Assembly: GCA_028286395.1 (NCBI GenBank)
Contig: JAQBRS010000003.1
Location: forward strand, 124,001-188,000
Direction: 5' to 3'
Origin: Candidatus Saccharimonadota bacterium
GTDB taxonomy: Bacteria > Patescibacteriota > Saccharimonadia > Saccharimonadales > Saccharimonadaceae
Length of the DNA: 64,000 bases
The position numbers were made by a program, and so were the translations under genes. How positions within the stretch are numbered: the first letter of the stretch is position 1; each line of letters begins with the position of its first letter. Positions 44,629 to 53,638 of the stretch are shown here, in pieces. The notes beneath the pieces were generated by a model. It was not told where the DNA came from. It did no database searches and saw only the letters and a list, made by a program, of their open reading frames with translations.

Positions 44629-45585
44629 ATGCAATCGAACAAAACGGTAACAATCAATGGGCGTCTTTATGACGCCAAGACTGGATTACCGGTTAAAGCA
44701 TTGAAAGCGGATGAAAAGCCCGTCTCTCCAGCCGTCGTCAAAAAACGAGCCGCTGAAGTTGCGTCAAGCAGTGTTCACGCACAGCCGCAACGATCTATGA
44801 CATTACACCGTCGTGCAGCCAAGAAAGCATTGGCTCCTGGCCTCGCCAAGCGTCCACAACCAGGTCGTCACATGGATATCTCTCGAAGTTCAAAAATAGC
44901 GAGATTTGCTCCGCACCCAGTTGCTGCCCTAAAACCAAAGACAGCTGAGATCCCCGATATTGCGACGAAAGCGCATCCTGTTGCCGCTCGTGCACTTGCC
45001 CGAAGCACAAAACCAGTCGTCTCAATTTTCTCCTCATCAAAAACGGCAAAGCAAATCAAAGATGAAGCAATCACTAAAGCACTGTCTACTCCGACTGAGA
45101 AGCCAGCGAAAAAGAAACGTGGCTTCCATATTTCTCGTCGCTTCACAATCATCACCGCTATTTTTGCCGTGCTTATTATTGGCGCCTATTTAACATGGGT
45201 GAACATTCCAAGCATTTCCGTCAGCTTCGCAGCCTCACAGGCAGGCATCAACGCGACCTATCCTCAGTACAAGCCAGATGGCTACAGTCTCAGTCAACCC
45301 GTCACATTCAGTGATGGTACCGTCACGTTGAAGTTCCACTCAAATTCAGATAATAGCGAATACTCGATCATTCAAGCACGAAGCTCATGGGATTCAACGG
45401 CCGTTCTGACCAACATCGTTAAGAAAGCAGCTGGCGATAACTACATCACCACCCAAGAAAGTGGCCTGACGATTTACTCATACAGCAACTCAGCAACTTG
45501 GGTAAACGGTGGCATCCTCTACACGATCAACAGCAACGCACCACTTTCTGGCGAACAAATTCGTCACATTGCTACCAGTTTATAA
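44629..45585 (+). CDS. Membrane protein with basic cytoplasmic tail and DUF4367-like outer domain
   Basis: 318 residues. N-terminus TVTINGRLYDAKTGLPV, then a Lys/Ala/Pro-rich basic region to about 170 (pI high, disordered), membrane helix (about 173-192) and an extracellular domain (YPQYKPDGYSLSQPVTFSDGTV, EYSIIQARSSWDS, TIYSYSNSATWVNGGILYTI) of the DUF4367 type that fits anti-sigma-like or lipoprotein domains. The basic tail could bind DNA or membrane phosphates. Divergent from the PEGA gene. Confidence 0.72.
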   Translation: MQSNKTVTINGRLYDAKTGLPVKALKADEKPVSPAVVKKRAAEVASSSVHAQPQRSMTLHRRAAKKALAPGLAKRPQPGRHMDISRSSKIARFAPHPVAALKPKTAEIPDIATKAHPVAARALARSTKPVVSIFSSSKTAKQIKDEAITKALSTPTEKPAKKKRGFHISRRFTIITAIFAVLIIGAYLTWVNIPSISVSFAASQAGINATYPQYKPDGYSLSQPVTFSDGTVTLKFHSNSDNSEYSIIQARSSWDSTAVLTNIVKKAAGDNYITTQESGLTIYSYSNSATWVNGGILYTINSNAPLSGEQIRHIATSL

Positions 45586-45601
45586 GCCGTCTTTAATCTG
45601 T

Positions 45602-45607
45602 TATACT
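45602..45607 (+). promoter_or_regulatory. -10 box of gltX
   Basis: TATACT ends 7 nt before ATG 45615. Confidence 0.6.
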
Positions 45608-45614
45608 GTCACCA

Positions 45615-47048
45615 ATGTCACATTCTGTTATTCGTACTCGTTTTGCCCCAAGTCCAACCGGTTTTATGCATGTCGGCGGTATTCGCACCGCGCTGTTTGC
45701 GTGGTTCGTTGCTCGCCAAAGTGAAGGTGCCTTCATTCTTCGTCTTGAAGATACTGACCAAAAGAGGGAAGTGGAAGGTTCTGCCGACCATATTCTTGCT
45801 GCACTTGGCGCATTAGGGATTACTCACGACGAAGGACCAGATATCGGTGGCCCGTATGCGCCGTATGTCCAAAGCGAACGCCTCGATATTTATAAAGCCT
45901 GGGCGCAGAAACTGATTGACGTCGGCAGAGCTTATGCCGATCCGTACACGGCGACGGAACTAGAAGCTTTCCGTGAATCTGCCAAAGCCAATAAAAAAGC
46001 CTTTTTATATCGTGAACACCGCCCCGAAAATCCACCAGAATGGGACGGCACGACACCACTTCGATTGAAGTCTGATCCGAAGCCGTACCAATGGCACGAC
46101 GAAGTACTTGGTGATCTTTCGACTAGTCCAGAAGTCATCGACGACATTATCCTCATGAAGTCCGACGGCTTTCCAACGTATAACTTTGCTCACATCGTTG
46201 ATGATGCCGAGATGAAGATCACCCACATTATTCGTGGCCAAGAATTTATCGCCAGTCAGCCAAACTACCTTAATATTTACGATGCGCTCGAGATTGATCA
46301 CCCAATTTTCGCAACAATGCCTCACATTATGGCCGAAGCAGGCAACAAGAAACTTGGAAAGCGTGACGGTGCAAAAGACGTCCTTGATTACTTAAAAGAC
46401 GGCTACCTGCCCGAAACAATGATTAACTTTATCGCCAGCCTCGGCTGGAACGATGGCACTGAACAAGAAATTTTCACCATTCCCGAAATGATCGAGAAGT
46501 TCAGTCTCGACCGCGTGCAAAAAAGCGGTGCGCGTTTTGACGAGAAGCGACTTGAATGGATGAACGGCCAACACATCCGTTTGCTTTCTTTGGATGATCT
46601 ATATGCTCGAGTCGCTGATTTTTGGCCCGAATCTGCCAAAGACGCAACTGAAGACAAAAAGAAACTAGTCCTCGGTCTGGTTCAAGATCGCCTAAAAACA
46701 CTCAAGGACCTCGCGATCCTGACTGACTATTTCTTTACCGAGCCAACGCCCGACTGGTCAATGATCGAAGGCAACAAACAACTTTCGAAACTCGAACCAG
46801 TTGAGATCAACACGCTTCTTAGCGAAGCCATCGTTTCCCTTGAAGAGAGCGAATTCACGCCCGAAGCAATCCAAGAAACGCTGAATCAATTACTTGAGAT
46901 TACCGGCCAAAAACCAGGCATTCTGTTTAGTTTGATCCGCCTTGCTGTTTCATGGGCACCATTTAGCCCCGCCCTGAACGACACCCTTGCCGTCTTAGGG
47001 AAAGATACCGTCCTTGAACGGCTCCGCGCCGCAACCAGCGCCCAGTAA
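45615..47048 (+). CDS. gltX: Glutamate-tRNA ligase
   Basis: 477 residues, class I aminoacyl-tRNA synthetase. FAPSPTGFMHVGGIRTALF contains the HIGH counterpart (HVGG), and NKKLGKRDGAKDV the KMSKS counterpart (KLGKR). A C-terminal anticodon-binding domain follows. Charges tRNA-Glu, and possibly tRNA-Gln in an amidotransferase route; gatCAB is not visible here. TATACT lies 7 nt upstream of ATG. Confidence 0.94.
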   Translation: MSHSVIRTRFAPSPTGFMHVGGIRTALFAWFVARQSEGAFILRLEDTDQKREVEGSADHILAALGALGITHDEGPDIGGPYAPYVQSERLDIYKAWAQKLIDVGRAYADPYTATELEAFRESAKANKKAFLYREHRPENPPEWDGTTPLRLKSDPKPYQWHDEVLGDLSTSPEVIDDIILMKSDGFPTYNFAHIVDDAEMKITHIIRGQEFIASQPNYLNIYDALEIDHPIFATMPHIMAEAGNKKLGKRDGAKDVLDYLKDGYLPETMINFIASLGWNDGTEQEIFTIPEMIEKFSLDRVQKSGARFDEKRLEWMNGQHIRLLSLDDLYARVADFWPESAKDATEDKKKLVLGLVQDRLKTLKDLAILTDYFFTEPTPDWSMIEGNKQLSKLEPVEINTLLSEAIVSLEESEFTPEAIQETLNQLLEITGQKPGILFSLIRLAVSWAPFSPALNDTLAVLGKDTVLERLRAATSAQ

Positions 47049-47089
47049 CTCCACCCTCCGAGAAGAGTTACAAAGCGTAAGTACTTTGC

Positions 47090-47095
47090 TATACT
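47090..47095 (+). promoter_or_regulatory. -10 box of DUF3048 gene
   Basis: TATACT ends 13 nt before ATG 47109; a second box CTATAC lies closer. Confidence 0.5.
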
Positions 47096-47108
47096 GACAG
47101 CTATACGT

Positions 47109-48212
47109 ATGTTCAAACGCAAACCAAAAAAAGAGTTCATTGATATTGGCCCAAAAAAGCCAAACTGGTTTCGTCGACATAAAAAACTCGCCATTATTTT
47201 AGGCGTTGTTATCGTTCTTCTCGCAGGGGCGGGAACGGCTACCGCACTGTACTTCATGAACAAAAAACCAGCAGCAACAGCGCCAGCAAAAGTCGTGAAG
47301 CCTATCGTCAAACCACCAGCACCGAAATTCTACTCGCCACTGAGTGGTAATCAAGTACCTGATGAAGCATCGACCAAACAAGCAGTCACCGCTGTCATGA
47401 TCGAGAATAGTCCCGACGCTCGTCCGCAATCAGGCCTTAAGGAAGCTGGCGTCGTCTTTGAAGCCATTGCCGAAGGTGGCATCACTCGCTTTGCCGTGTT
47501 GTACCAGCAAGAAAAGCCAGGTCTGATTGGCCCCGTTCGTAGCGTTCGTATGTACTTTGTTGATTGGCTAGCTGCATTTAATGCCAGCATCGCCCACGTC
47601 GGGGGATCAGCCGCAGCACTGGCTGAAGTTCGAAATGGTAACTACCGTGACATCGACGAATTCTTTAATAGCGGGTCATACTACCGTGCAACTGATCGCT
47701 ATGCGCCACACAATGTGTATACGACCGCCACGCGACTTGATGCCCTGAACGTCAGTAAAGGCTACACCAGCTCGACATTCACTGGATTCACCCGTAAAGA
47801 CAGCGTGGCTGCAAAGGTGCCGACCGCAACATCAATCAGCGTCGACATTAGCAGTGGCTTGTATGACAGCTCATACGCCTACAACGCGACGACCAACACC
47901 TATGACCGTTCAGAAGGTGGTGCGCCACACATGGACCGCGAACTAGGCCAGATTAGCCCGCGTGTCGTTATCGTGATGAAAATTCCTGAACGAACCGTCC
48001 TTGAAGACGGCTACCGTGAACAAATTGATGCCATCGGCAGTGCAGAAGCGACTATCTTCCAAGACGGTACCGTACAAAAGGTAACCTGGACTAAAAAATC
48101 GATGCTCGACCAAATTACGTTTACGAACGCAGAAGGCAAAGACGTGCCACTGGCTCGTGGACAGACCTGGCTGACATCAGTGCCTGAAGACGGAGGAGTC
48201 ACATGGCAGTAA
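47109..48212 (+). CDS. DUF3048 (YerB-like) membrane-anchored protein
   Basis: 367 residues. Basic N-terminus, one membrane helix (about 28-52), Pro/Ala/Lys-rich linker, then the DUF3048 domain (AVMIENSPDARPQSGL, GVVFEAIAEGGITRF, GPVRSVRMYFVDWLAAFNAS, VHVGG-type block) and its C-terminal part (ATIFQDGTVQKVTWTK). Function of YerB proteins is not settled; in Bacillus related proteins are lipoproteins. The first base overlap with the kinase gene (10 nt) implies co-expression. Confidence 0.85.
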   Translation: MFKRKPKKEFIDIGPKKPNWFRRHKKLAIILGVVIVLLAGAGTATALYFMNKKPAATAPAKVVKPIVKPPAPKFYSPLSGNQVPDEASTKQAVTAVMIENSPDARPQSGLKEAGVVFEAIAEGGITRFAVLYQQEKPGLIGPVRSVRMYFVDWLAAFNASIAHVGGSAAALAEVRNGNYRDIDEFFNSGSYYRATDRYAPHNVYTTATRLDALNVSKGYTSSTFTGFTRKDSVAAKVPTATSISVDISSGLYDSSYAYNATTNTYDRSEGGAPHMDRELGQISPRVVIVMKIPERTVLEDGYREQIDAIGSAEATIFQDGTVQKVTWTKKSMLDQITFTNAEGKDVPLARGQTWLTSVPEDGGVTWQ

Positions 48213-49792
48213 CCGAACCGCAGAAGTTCGCCAAAGACTTTTGGCCTTACTTTAATAAGGTCGTCACGACCGTCATTGTCTTTTCGCAACTCATCATTTT
48301 GGTCACGACCGCCGCAATTCTTTTCATGTTCAACTTCCTGTCGACCAATCTGCTGGCATTTATTTGTATCCTCGCCGCACAGTTAGTTCTTGGCATCGTG
48401 TCATCGATTTTCCTGTATAAGTTAGCCGCGCAACCGCTAAAAGACCTGCTTGCAGCAATTATCCATATTTCCGGTGAACCAACCGCAACCACACCACCAA
48501 ACCCGAATGACGAACGATTCGATAAAAGTGGCTTTAAGGACGTCCTGCAAACTATCTACGAACTTGCCAGTAAGGACAATACTCCCGCCGGTGTTATCTC
48601 GTCAACACCAGCCAATGGAGCGGTCGTAGCTCCAACCGCTCAAGTTGCCATACCGACCACATCGCCAACTGCCATGATTGAAGCCGCGCTCAACGAAACG
48701 TCATGTGGGTTTGTCGTCATGAATCATGATCGAAAGATTACCTTCTCGAATAAAGCGGCGCCTATTAACATCGACGCGCAGGGGGTCACCTCACTGAGCC
48801 TGATGTTTAACGGCCAAGAAACCCTGGATGCCTGGCTGGAAGACTGCGACAAAAACGCCGTCCACGCTGAACGGACCTGGTCACGCATCCCAAATAAACT
48901 TCCCGAGGAAGAGGATCGTCGATTCTTTGATGTTATCGCATCATACGACAAGGGCGCAGAGAGTGAAATTGTCCTTACGCTAATCGATCGTACCAGTCTC
49001 TATGCTGTCGGCGAACAAGAGCTGGACTTCATCGCCTTCGCTGCCCACGAACTCCGTGGACCAATTACTGTCATTCGTGGCTACCTGGATGTCCTTGAAG
49101 ACGAGCTAAAGGATGTCTTAAAAGACGACCAGCACGAACTGTTCCGCCGTCTAACCGTTTCTGCCAACCGTTTGTCGGGCTACATCAACAACATCTTGAA
49201 CACGTCTCGCTATGACCGTCGCCACCTCAACCTGCGTCTGGGTGAAACGACCGTCACCGAAGTCTACGACACCATTCGCGACGATATGGACCTCCGTGCG
49301 AGTGCGCAGAATCGTTTGCTGACCGTCAACATTCCCGCCGACCTGCCAAAGATCGCCGGTGATCCAGCCAGCCTTAGCGAAGTCTTTGGGAACCTGATCG
49401 ACAACGCCATCAAATACAGCAACGAGGGCGGCTCGATCAATGTCGGAGCATCAACAAAAGGCGACTTGGTTGAACTGACTATCGAAGACCACGGTATTGG
49501 TATGCCCGCGAGTGTCATCGGCAACCTGTTCCAGAAATTCTACCGTTCACACCGTTCACGTGAGACCGTCGCAGGAACCGGCATTGGCCTCTACATTTCG
49601 AAGGCAATTGTCGAATCCCACGGGGGTACGATCAGCGTGCGTAGTGAAGAAGGACGAGGATCAACCTTTATTGTTTCACTTCCAACCTTCCAATCAGTTG
49701 CAGACAAGCTCAAAGCAGGCGATAATAGTAACAAAGGATTAATTGATCAAGGATCGGGTTGGATTAAAAACCACTCCATGTACAGAGGATAA
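48203..49792 (+). CDS. Sensor histidine kinase
   Basis: 529 residues. Two membrane helices (about 20-42 and 48-75), a Pro/Thr-rich linker, a PAS-like segment (about 160-265), HisKA with AAHELRGPITVI (His282 as phosphorylation site), and HATPase with LIDNAIKYS, DHGIGM and TGIGLYISKAIVESHGG. No extracellular sensory loop of note, so the signal may be membrane-related or cytoplasmic. It precedes the single-domain response regulator 49813 and overlaps the DUF3048 gene. Confidence 0.9.
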   Translation: MAVTEPQKFAKDFWPYFNKVVTTVIVFSQLIILVTTAAILFMFNFLSTNLLAFICILAAQLVLGIVSSIFLYKLAAQPLKDLLAAIIHISGEPTATTPPNPNDERFDKSGFKDVLQTIYELASKDNTPAGVISSTPANGAVVAPTAQVAIPTTSPTAMIEAALNETSCGFVVMNHDRKITFSNKAAPINIDAQGVTSLSLMFNGQETLDAWLEDCDKNAVHAERTWSRIPNKLPEEEDRRFFDVIASYDKGAESEIVLTLIDRTSLYAVGEQELDFIAFAAHELRGPITVIRGYLDVLEDELKDVLKDDQHELFRRLTVSANRLSGYINNILNTSRYDRRHLNLRLGETTVTEVYDTIRDDMDLRASAQNRLLTVNIPADLPKIAGDPASLSEVFGNLIDNAIKYSNEGGSINVGASTKGDLVELTIEDHGIGMPASVIGNLFQKFYRSHRSRETVAGTGIGLYISKAIVESHGGTISVRSEEGRGSTFIVSLPTFQSVADKLKAGDNSNKGLIDQGSGWIKNHSMYRG

Positions 49793-49812
49793 TTTAAGGG
49801 GTAAAATAACAC

Positions 49813-50196
49813 ATGGCAATCAAAACAATTCTCATTATCGAAGACGATCGCTTTATCGGCGAGATGTACGTTCGCAGTCTTAAAAAAGCCGGCTACGAAA
49901 TCGACTGGATGGTTGATGGCAACGACGGCCTTATCGCCGCGCGTAACAAGCCGTACGACTTGATCCTATTAGATGTCATGTTGCCCGAACGAAGGGGCAC
50001 AGAGATCCTCGAAGCCCTCCGAGGTGGCGCCGAGGACCTCATCCCTAATACTAAAGTGTTGATCTTAACTAATTTTGAACAAGACGACGAATCTCGCCTG
50101 GCAATGGAGAAAAACGCAGACGGCTACCTCATCAAAGCCGAAATCACGCCAAGCAAACTCATCAGCGTCATTACACAACTCGATAAACCCGCATAA
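49813..50196 (+). CDS. Single-domain response regulator
   Basis: 127 residues: only a receiver domain. Acid pocket E10-D11-D12, phosphorylation Asp54 in LILLDVMLP, Thr in ILTNF and Lys in YLIKAE. No DNA-binding output, so it must act by protein contact (CheY/Spo0F-like). A partner for the kinase directly upstream. Confidence 0.9.
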   Translation: MAIKTILIIEDDRFIGEMYVRSLKKAGYEIDWMVDGNDGLIAARNKPYDLILLDVMLPERRGTEILEALRGGAEDLIPNTKVLILTNFEQDDESRLAMEKNADGYLIKAEITPSKLISVITQLDKPA

Positions 50197-50198
50197 CA

Positions 50199-50846
50199 AT
50201 GGCTGAAAATCATTACGTCGACCCGAAGGACCAGCACATAGCCGCCGAGGGCGTGCCGTCACGGACTGACTTAACGACGGCGTATCGTGACGCAAAAAAA
50301 GAAACACTCGGGCCTTGGATGCAAGAGGATGAGCGTCAGTTGATAATGGAGAAGGACCGACAAAAAGTCATCACAAGCTTGCGCAAGTCTTCATTCCTGA
50401 TTGGGCTCTATACCAGCCTGCCGGTTGTCACAGGCATCCTACTGTATGATTTCGCAATCGTCCGCGCCACTCTTGATCAAGCTACTGCGCTCATCCTAGC
50501 ATTCGTGCTTCTTCTTGCAGCAGCAATCTGGGCAATCATCAGTTACCGACTATTCAAATGGATAGGGGAGACGTTTCGTCAGCACACCCTGAGGGCACTT
50601 CCTATTACCTTTACGACGCTGTTGATTTTGGGCTTTTTGGTCCGACCGACGTTTATGTATTTCACGACGCACTTCGTTGATACGATTGGCCAAATCATCT
50701 GGCTTGCTTCGTTATTAGTCATTGGAGTCGCCGTTTCAATCATCTTGATATTTATCTGGACCACCAAGTGGATACCAGGACTACTAAAAATCTTTATTTT
50801 ATTGGCATTATTCGGGGCCGCAGTCGCCGTCGCATACCTCACATAA
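50199..50846 (+). CDS. Multi-pass membrane protein, unknown
   Basis: 215 residues: charged N-terminal 60 residues, then five hydrophobic helices with short loops. Not recognised. Begins 2 nt after the response regulator stop, so probably same operon and possibly the target or partner of the two-component system. Confidence 0.7.
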   Translation: MAENHYVDPKDQHIAAEGVPSRTDLTTAYRDAKKETLGPWMQEDERQLIMEKDRQKVITSLRKSSFLIGLYTSLPVVTGILLYDFAIVRATLDQATALILAFVLLLAAAIWAIISYRLFKWIGETFRQHTLRALPITFTTLLILGFLVRPTFMYFTTHFVDTIGQIIWLASLLVIGVAVSIILIFIWTTKWIPGLLKIFILLALFGAAVAVAYLT

Positions 50847-50910
50847 CTAGACATTACCACTGTTATTTGGTATATTAGGCAAGTTCAACAAACCACAATT
50901 TAAACAATAT

Positions 50911-50985
50911 GGTCCCGTCGTCTAACGGTTAGGACACCAGGTTCTCATCCTGGCAATCGGAGTTCGATTCTCCGCGGGATCACCA
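50911..50985 (+). tRNA. tRNA-Glu(CUC), CCA encoded
   Basis: 75 nt, acceptor GGTCCCG/CGGGATC with pair G-C, anticodon arm CCAGG-TTCTCAT-CCTGG with CTC, T-arm CGGAG-TTCGATT-CTCCG, CCA encoded (50983-50985). Promoter-like TATATT near 50870. The accessory island begins right after its terminator. Confidence 0.95.
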
Positions 50986-50986
50986 T

Positions 50987-51022
50987 AGAAAAAAGTTCAG
51001 GCTTTGGCTTGGACTTTTTTCT
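50987..51022 (+). terminator. tRNA-Glu terminator
   Basis: AGAAAAAAGT (50987-50996) pairs with ACTTTTTTCT (51013-51022); T-run in both directions. Confidence 0.8.
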
Positions 51023-51150
51023 TTTGATGAACTTGCATAGCAAGTCCGAACTCCGAAAGAGTCCGAGTACAAGGTATACCGAGAGTATAATGGAGTAAAC
51101 GGAGATAAAAGTATGCTGTATTTCGAAGACTGCATGAAAGGTTTGCATAA

Positions 51151-51876
51151 ATGCCGAGGATAAAGGGATTCGACGAGATTGAGCTCGAGATAGCTAGCCA
51201 CAAGGGAAAGATAGCTGTTGATGAATGGGCAAATTTTTCTCGTATATTTGTTGATATTTACCAAAAGAACAGGAGTGAACTTACGCAGCTGCTGGAGGAG
51301 CCCTCAAAAAACGATAAGCTTTCAATGGAACTTTTTCAGAATGTCAGACCGCCAATTATTAAGAATATGTACACGAATGAAGTTTTGCGAAGCATATTTA
51401 ACTACTTGTCGAGCTTGAGCTCATTAGTTGACGTAGGACTCCGCTTAACACGCAACTATTCGGATGCTCAAATGGAAGAATACGACAAACACAAAGCCGT
51501 TATAGTTAACTCGGATATTAATGCCTTCTTCGGTAAGTTGCGCAACTATATCCAACATTACGGCATCCCGCCCATTGGTTGGGTAACTCATCTAAACGAA
51601 GACAAACCAAATGATTGCACGTATTTCCTGTCGAAAGATAAACTGCTCGGCTGGAACGAATGGGGCTCGAAAGCAAAGTCGTACGTACTTAAAGGCGACG
51701 TTGACTTACTCGAATCTATTCGAACACATGGAAAAATGATTGACGAAGCTTATGGTACTTTGTTGCGTCTCTCCTCGAGCATACACAGTGCCGATATGGA
51801 TGAAGTAAATATATTAATACGCCGAAGAAATGATATCTTATCTGGCAAAATACCCATTGTTGATATAGACGACTAG
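51151..51876 (+). CDS. Hypothetical protein with HEPN-like RNxxxH motif
   Basis: 241 residues, helical, soluble, not recognised. LRNYIQHYG (about 130-138) contains Arg131-Asn132-x3-His136, the R-polar-x3-H motif of HEPN ribonucleases in the middle of a long helix. The rest gives no clear toxin or antitoxin family. As part of an AT-rich island beside a restriction system it may be an abortive-infection nuclease; this rests on one short motif. No ribosome site; the start (ATG 51151) has TTGCATAAA-like sequence upstream. Confidence 0.6.
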   Translation: MPRIKGFDEIELEIASHKGKIAVDEWANFSRIFVDIYQKNRSELTQLLEEPSKNDKLSMELFQNVRPPIIKNMYTNEVLRSIFNYLSSLSSLVDVGLRLTRNYSDAQMEEYDKHKAVIVNSDINAFFGKLRNYIQHYGIPPIGWVTHLNEDKPNDCTYFLSKDKLLGWNEWGSKAKSYVLKGDVDLLESIRTHGKMIDEAYGTLLRLSSSIHSADMDEVNILIRRRNDILSGKIPIVDIDD

Positions 51877-51904
51877 CCTAAGTATCGAGTAATAGAATAA
51901 CTAT

Positions 51905-52033
51905 ATGCCAGAAAACCAAAACGAATTCAATACCAAAGGCACGGCTGCCGAGGAGCTAATTGCGGAGCTTTGCGGTAATGCATTTTTCAGAGATTTCCAT
52001 ACAAGTTCACTGAGTTCGATCATGAATTCATAA
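51905..52033 (+). pseudogene. Truncated N-terminal remnant of an accessory (nuclease-related?) gene
   Basis: 42 codons: MPENQNEFNTKGTAAEELIA, ELCGNAFFRDF, then an off-pattern end. The KGxxAEExxxELCxxxFFxDF pattern recalls the start of nuclease-like accessory proteins, which continue with Pro/Asn-rich and catalytic parts; here the frame stops after 15 unrelated residues and the rest is missing. Probably a decaying gene. It could also be a real small ORF. Confidence 0.4.
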
Positions 52034-52061
52034 TAGTACTATTGAGGACGTTAATTCGATG

Positions 52062-52067
52062 TACAAT
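52062..52067 (+). promoter_or_regulatory. -10 box of the restriction endonuclease gene
   Basis: TACAAT ends 8 nt before ATG 52076; no ribosome site. Confidence 0.55.
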
Positions 52068-52075
52068 GGATTCAT

Positions 52076-53626
52076 ATGAACGAAGGCCAGCGTCGAGCTC
52101 CGACCTATAAGCAAATGGCATTTGAAACTGCCGTAAGAAATCCTGAGAGGTATATTCCTGTACTTCAAGCTCTTAAGGACTACGAGGGATTGATCTTGAA
52201 TGATAAGAACCTTCTTGATATCGTCACTACTTTATATCGTGAAGGTATCGTAGAGAGCGACGGTGTCGACCTGGACCAACCTGAAGACGTTATAAAAAAA
52301 CAGGTCATAAGTGTAAATTCAACTCGTCGAGCAGACGGGTCTTTCCCTTCAGGATATGCCTCTAGATTTTGGACGTACATGCGTACACCATCGGAACTAG
52401 GATTTGTGTACGCTAGATACGGTAAAAAGTTTCTGATATCCCCACTGGTGCACAAGCTACTCCTCGGCGAATTAGATGAGCAAGAACTTTTTGCAATTCA
52501 AAGTTTTCGAGGGAACCGACGTTCACCATATCGTAACGTGAGCAATAATTATAATTTCTTTAAATTTATATTTTCTGTTTTAAAGAAGAGGCAAGTTGCG
52601 GGTAAGGAGCTAACCCTTGAACAATTTGTAATTGCGATGTTTAGCGAAAATGGGGATGCTGACGAATACTTACAACTAATCGAAAATAATAAGTTTCCAG
52701 ACCTAGATACCGTGTACGATTTTCTTCTCGAAAACTACTCAATTCACACGGTAATCGGTACCGTAACTCGTGATTATCCAGACGTGGTTATTAGACTTCT
52801 CGCAATTACCGGTTTAATTTCAATTCGCTACAGTGGTAAAAAGTTCATCGGCTTAAATAAAAACAAAATTGACTTCTTTGACGACTTGGCAAAGTTGGTT
52901 TCGCCACTATCAGAGGCTGCAGTCGAAAACGATGCGTTATTTTACGAAGAAATGAACTCTGACATTTCAGAATTCATGCCGTTAATAGAAAAGTATCGTC
53001 AAGACGATAAGATCGAAGCATCTGAGTACAAAAGCTCATTAGCAAGGCTCATAGAGAGATACAGCCTAAACGAAAATCTGATTAAACAAGATTTGATTGA
53101 TATTAATTCGAGTCATAATCATATTGAAGCATTCAAAGAAATACCTAGGCCTCTTAAGCTCGAGTTCTATATAGCGTTGCTACTGTCGATGAAGTACGGT
53201 GACAAGTTTAATATTCGCCCAAACTACAAAGCAGACCATGAAGGCAAACCTTATTCACATGCCCCAGGTGGTGGTGGGGATATAGACGTATTCTCAGAAA
53301 ATATGTACTGGCTTATCGAGGTAACCCTCATACAAAATAAAACACAGCAGTTAAATAGCGAGACGGCGACGGTTTTCAGACACATGGTAGAAAATCAAGA
53401 ATTTAAAACTAAGCCACTTAAGTATCTTTCTTTTATCGCTCCTCACGTACACCACGATACAGATGAATTCTTCGAAGCATCAGTCTTCAAATATAGAACC
53501 ATGAACTTAAAATTCAAATCTTACACAATAGATCGTTTTATTGACGTAACTCTTGAGCAATCCAACCTGAATGACATGGAACGCAATACAACAAAGATAC
53601 TTGAAACATTCCTTAACGGAGTTTAG
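52076..53626 (+). CDS. Type IIS restriction endonuclease, AlwI-family candidate
   Basis: 516 residues. The N-terminal two thirds would be the DNA-recognition part (FWTYMRTPSELGFVY, then repeated helical elements). The C-terminal domain has RPLKLEFYIALLLSMKYG (Glu363) and GGDIDV...WLIEVTL (Asp402 or Asp404, Glu415), a PD-(D/E)xK nuclease core ending in E-V-T. This arrangement and the two adjacent adenine methylases fit AlwI/PleI-type type IIS enzymes with short asymmetric sites. Which site is cut is unknown. Its 3' end faces the methylase operon with 12 bp between. Confidence 0.7.
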   Translation: MNEGQRRAPTYKQMAFETAVRNPERYIPVLQALKDYEGLILNDKNLLDIVTTLYREGIVESDGVDLDQPEDVIKKQVISVNSTRRADGSFPSGYASRFWTYMRTPSELGFVYARYGKKFLISPLVHKLLLGELDEQELFAIQSFRGNRRSPYRNVSNNYNFFKFIFSVLKKRQVAGKELTLEQFVIAMFSENGDADEYLQLIENNKFPDLDTVYDFLLENYSIHTVIGTVTRDYPDVVIRLLAITGLISIRYSGKKFIGLNKNKIDFFDDLAKLVSPLSEAAVENDALFYEEMNSDISEFMPLIEKYRQDDKIEASEYKSSLARLIERYSLNENLIKQDLIDINSSHNHIEAFKEIPRPLKLEFYIALLLSMKYGDKFNIRPNYKADHEGKPYSHAPGGGGDIDVFSENMYWLIEVTLIQNKTQQLNSETATVFRHMVENQEFKTKPLKYLSFIAPHVHHDTDEFFEASVFKYRTMNLKFKSYTIDRFIDVTLEQSNLNDMERNTTKILETFLNGV

Positions 53627-53638
53627 CAATAACTTTAT

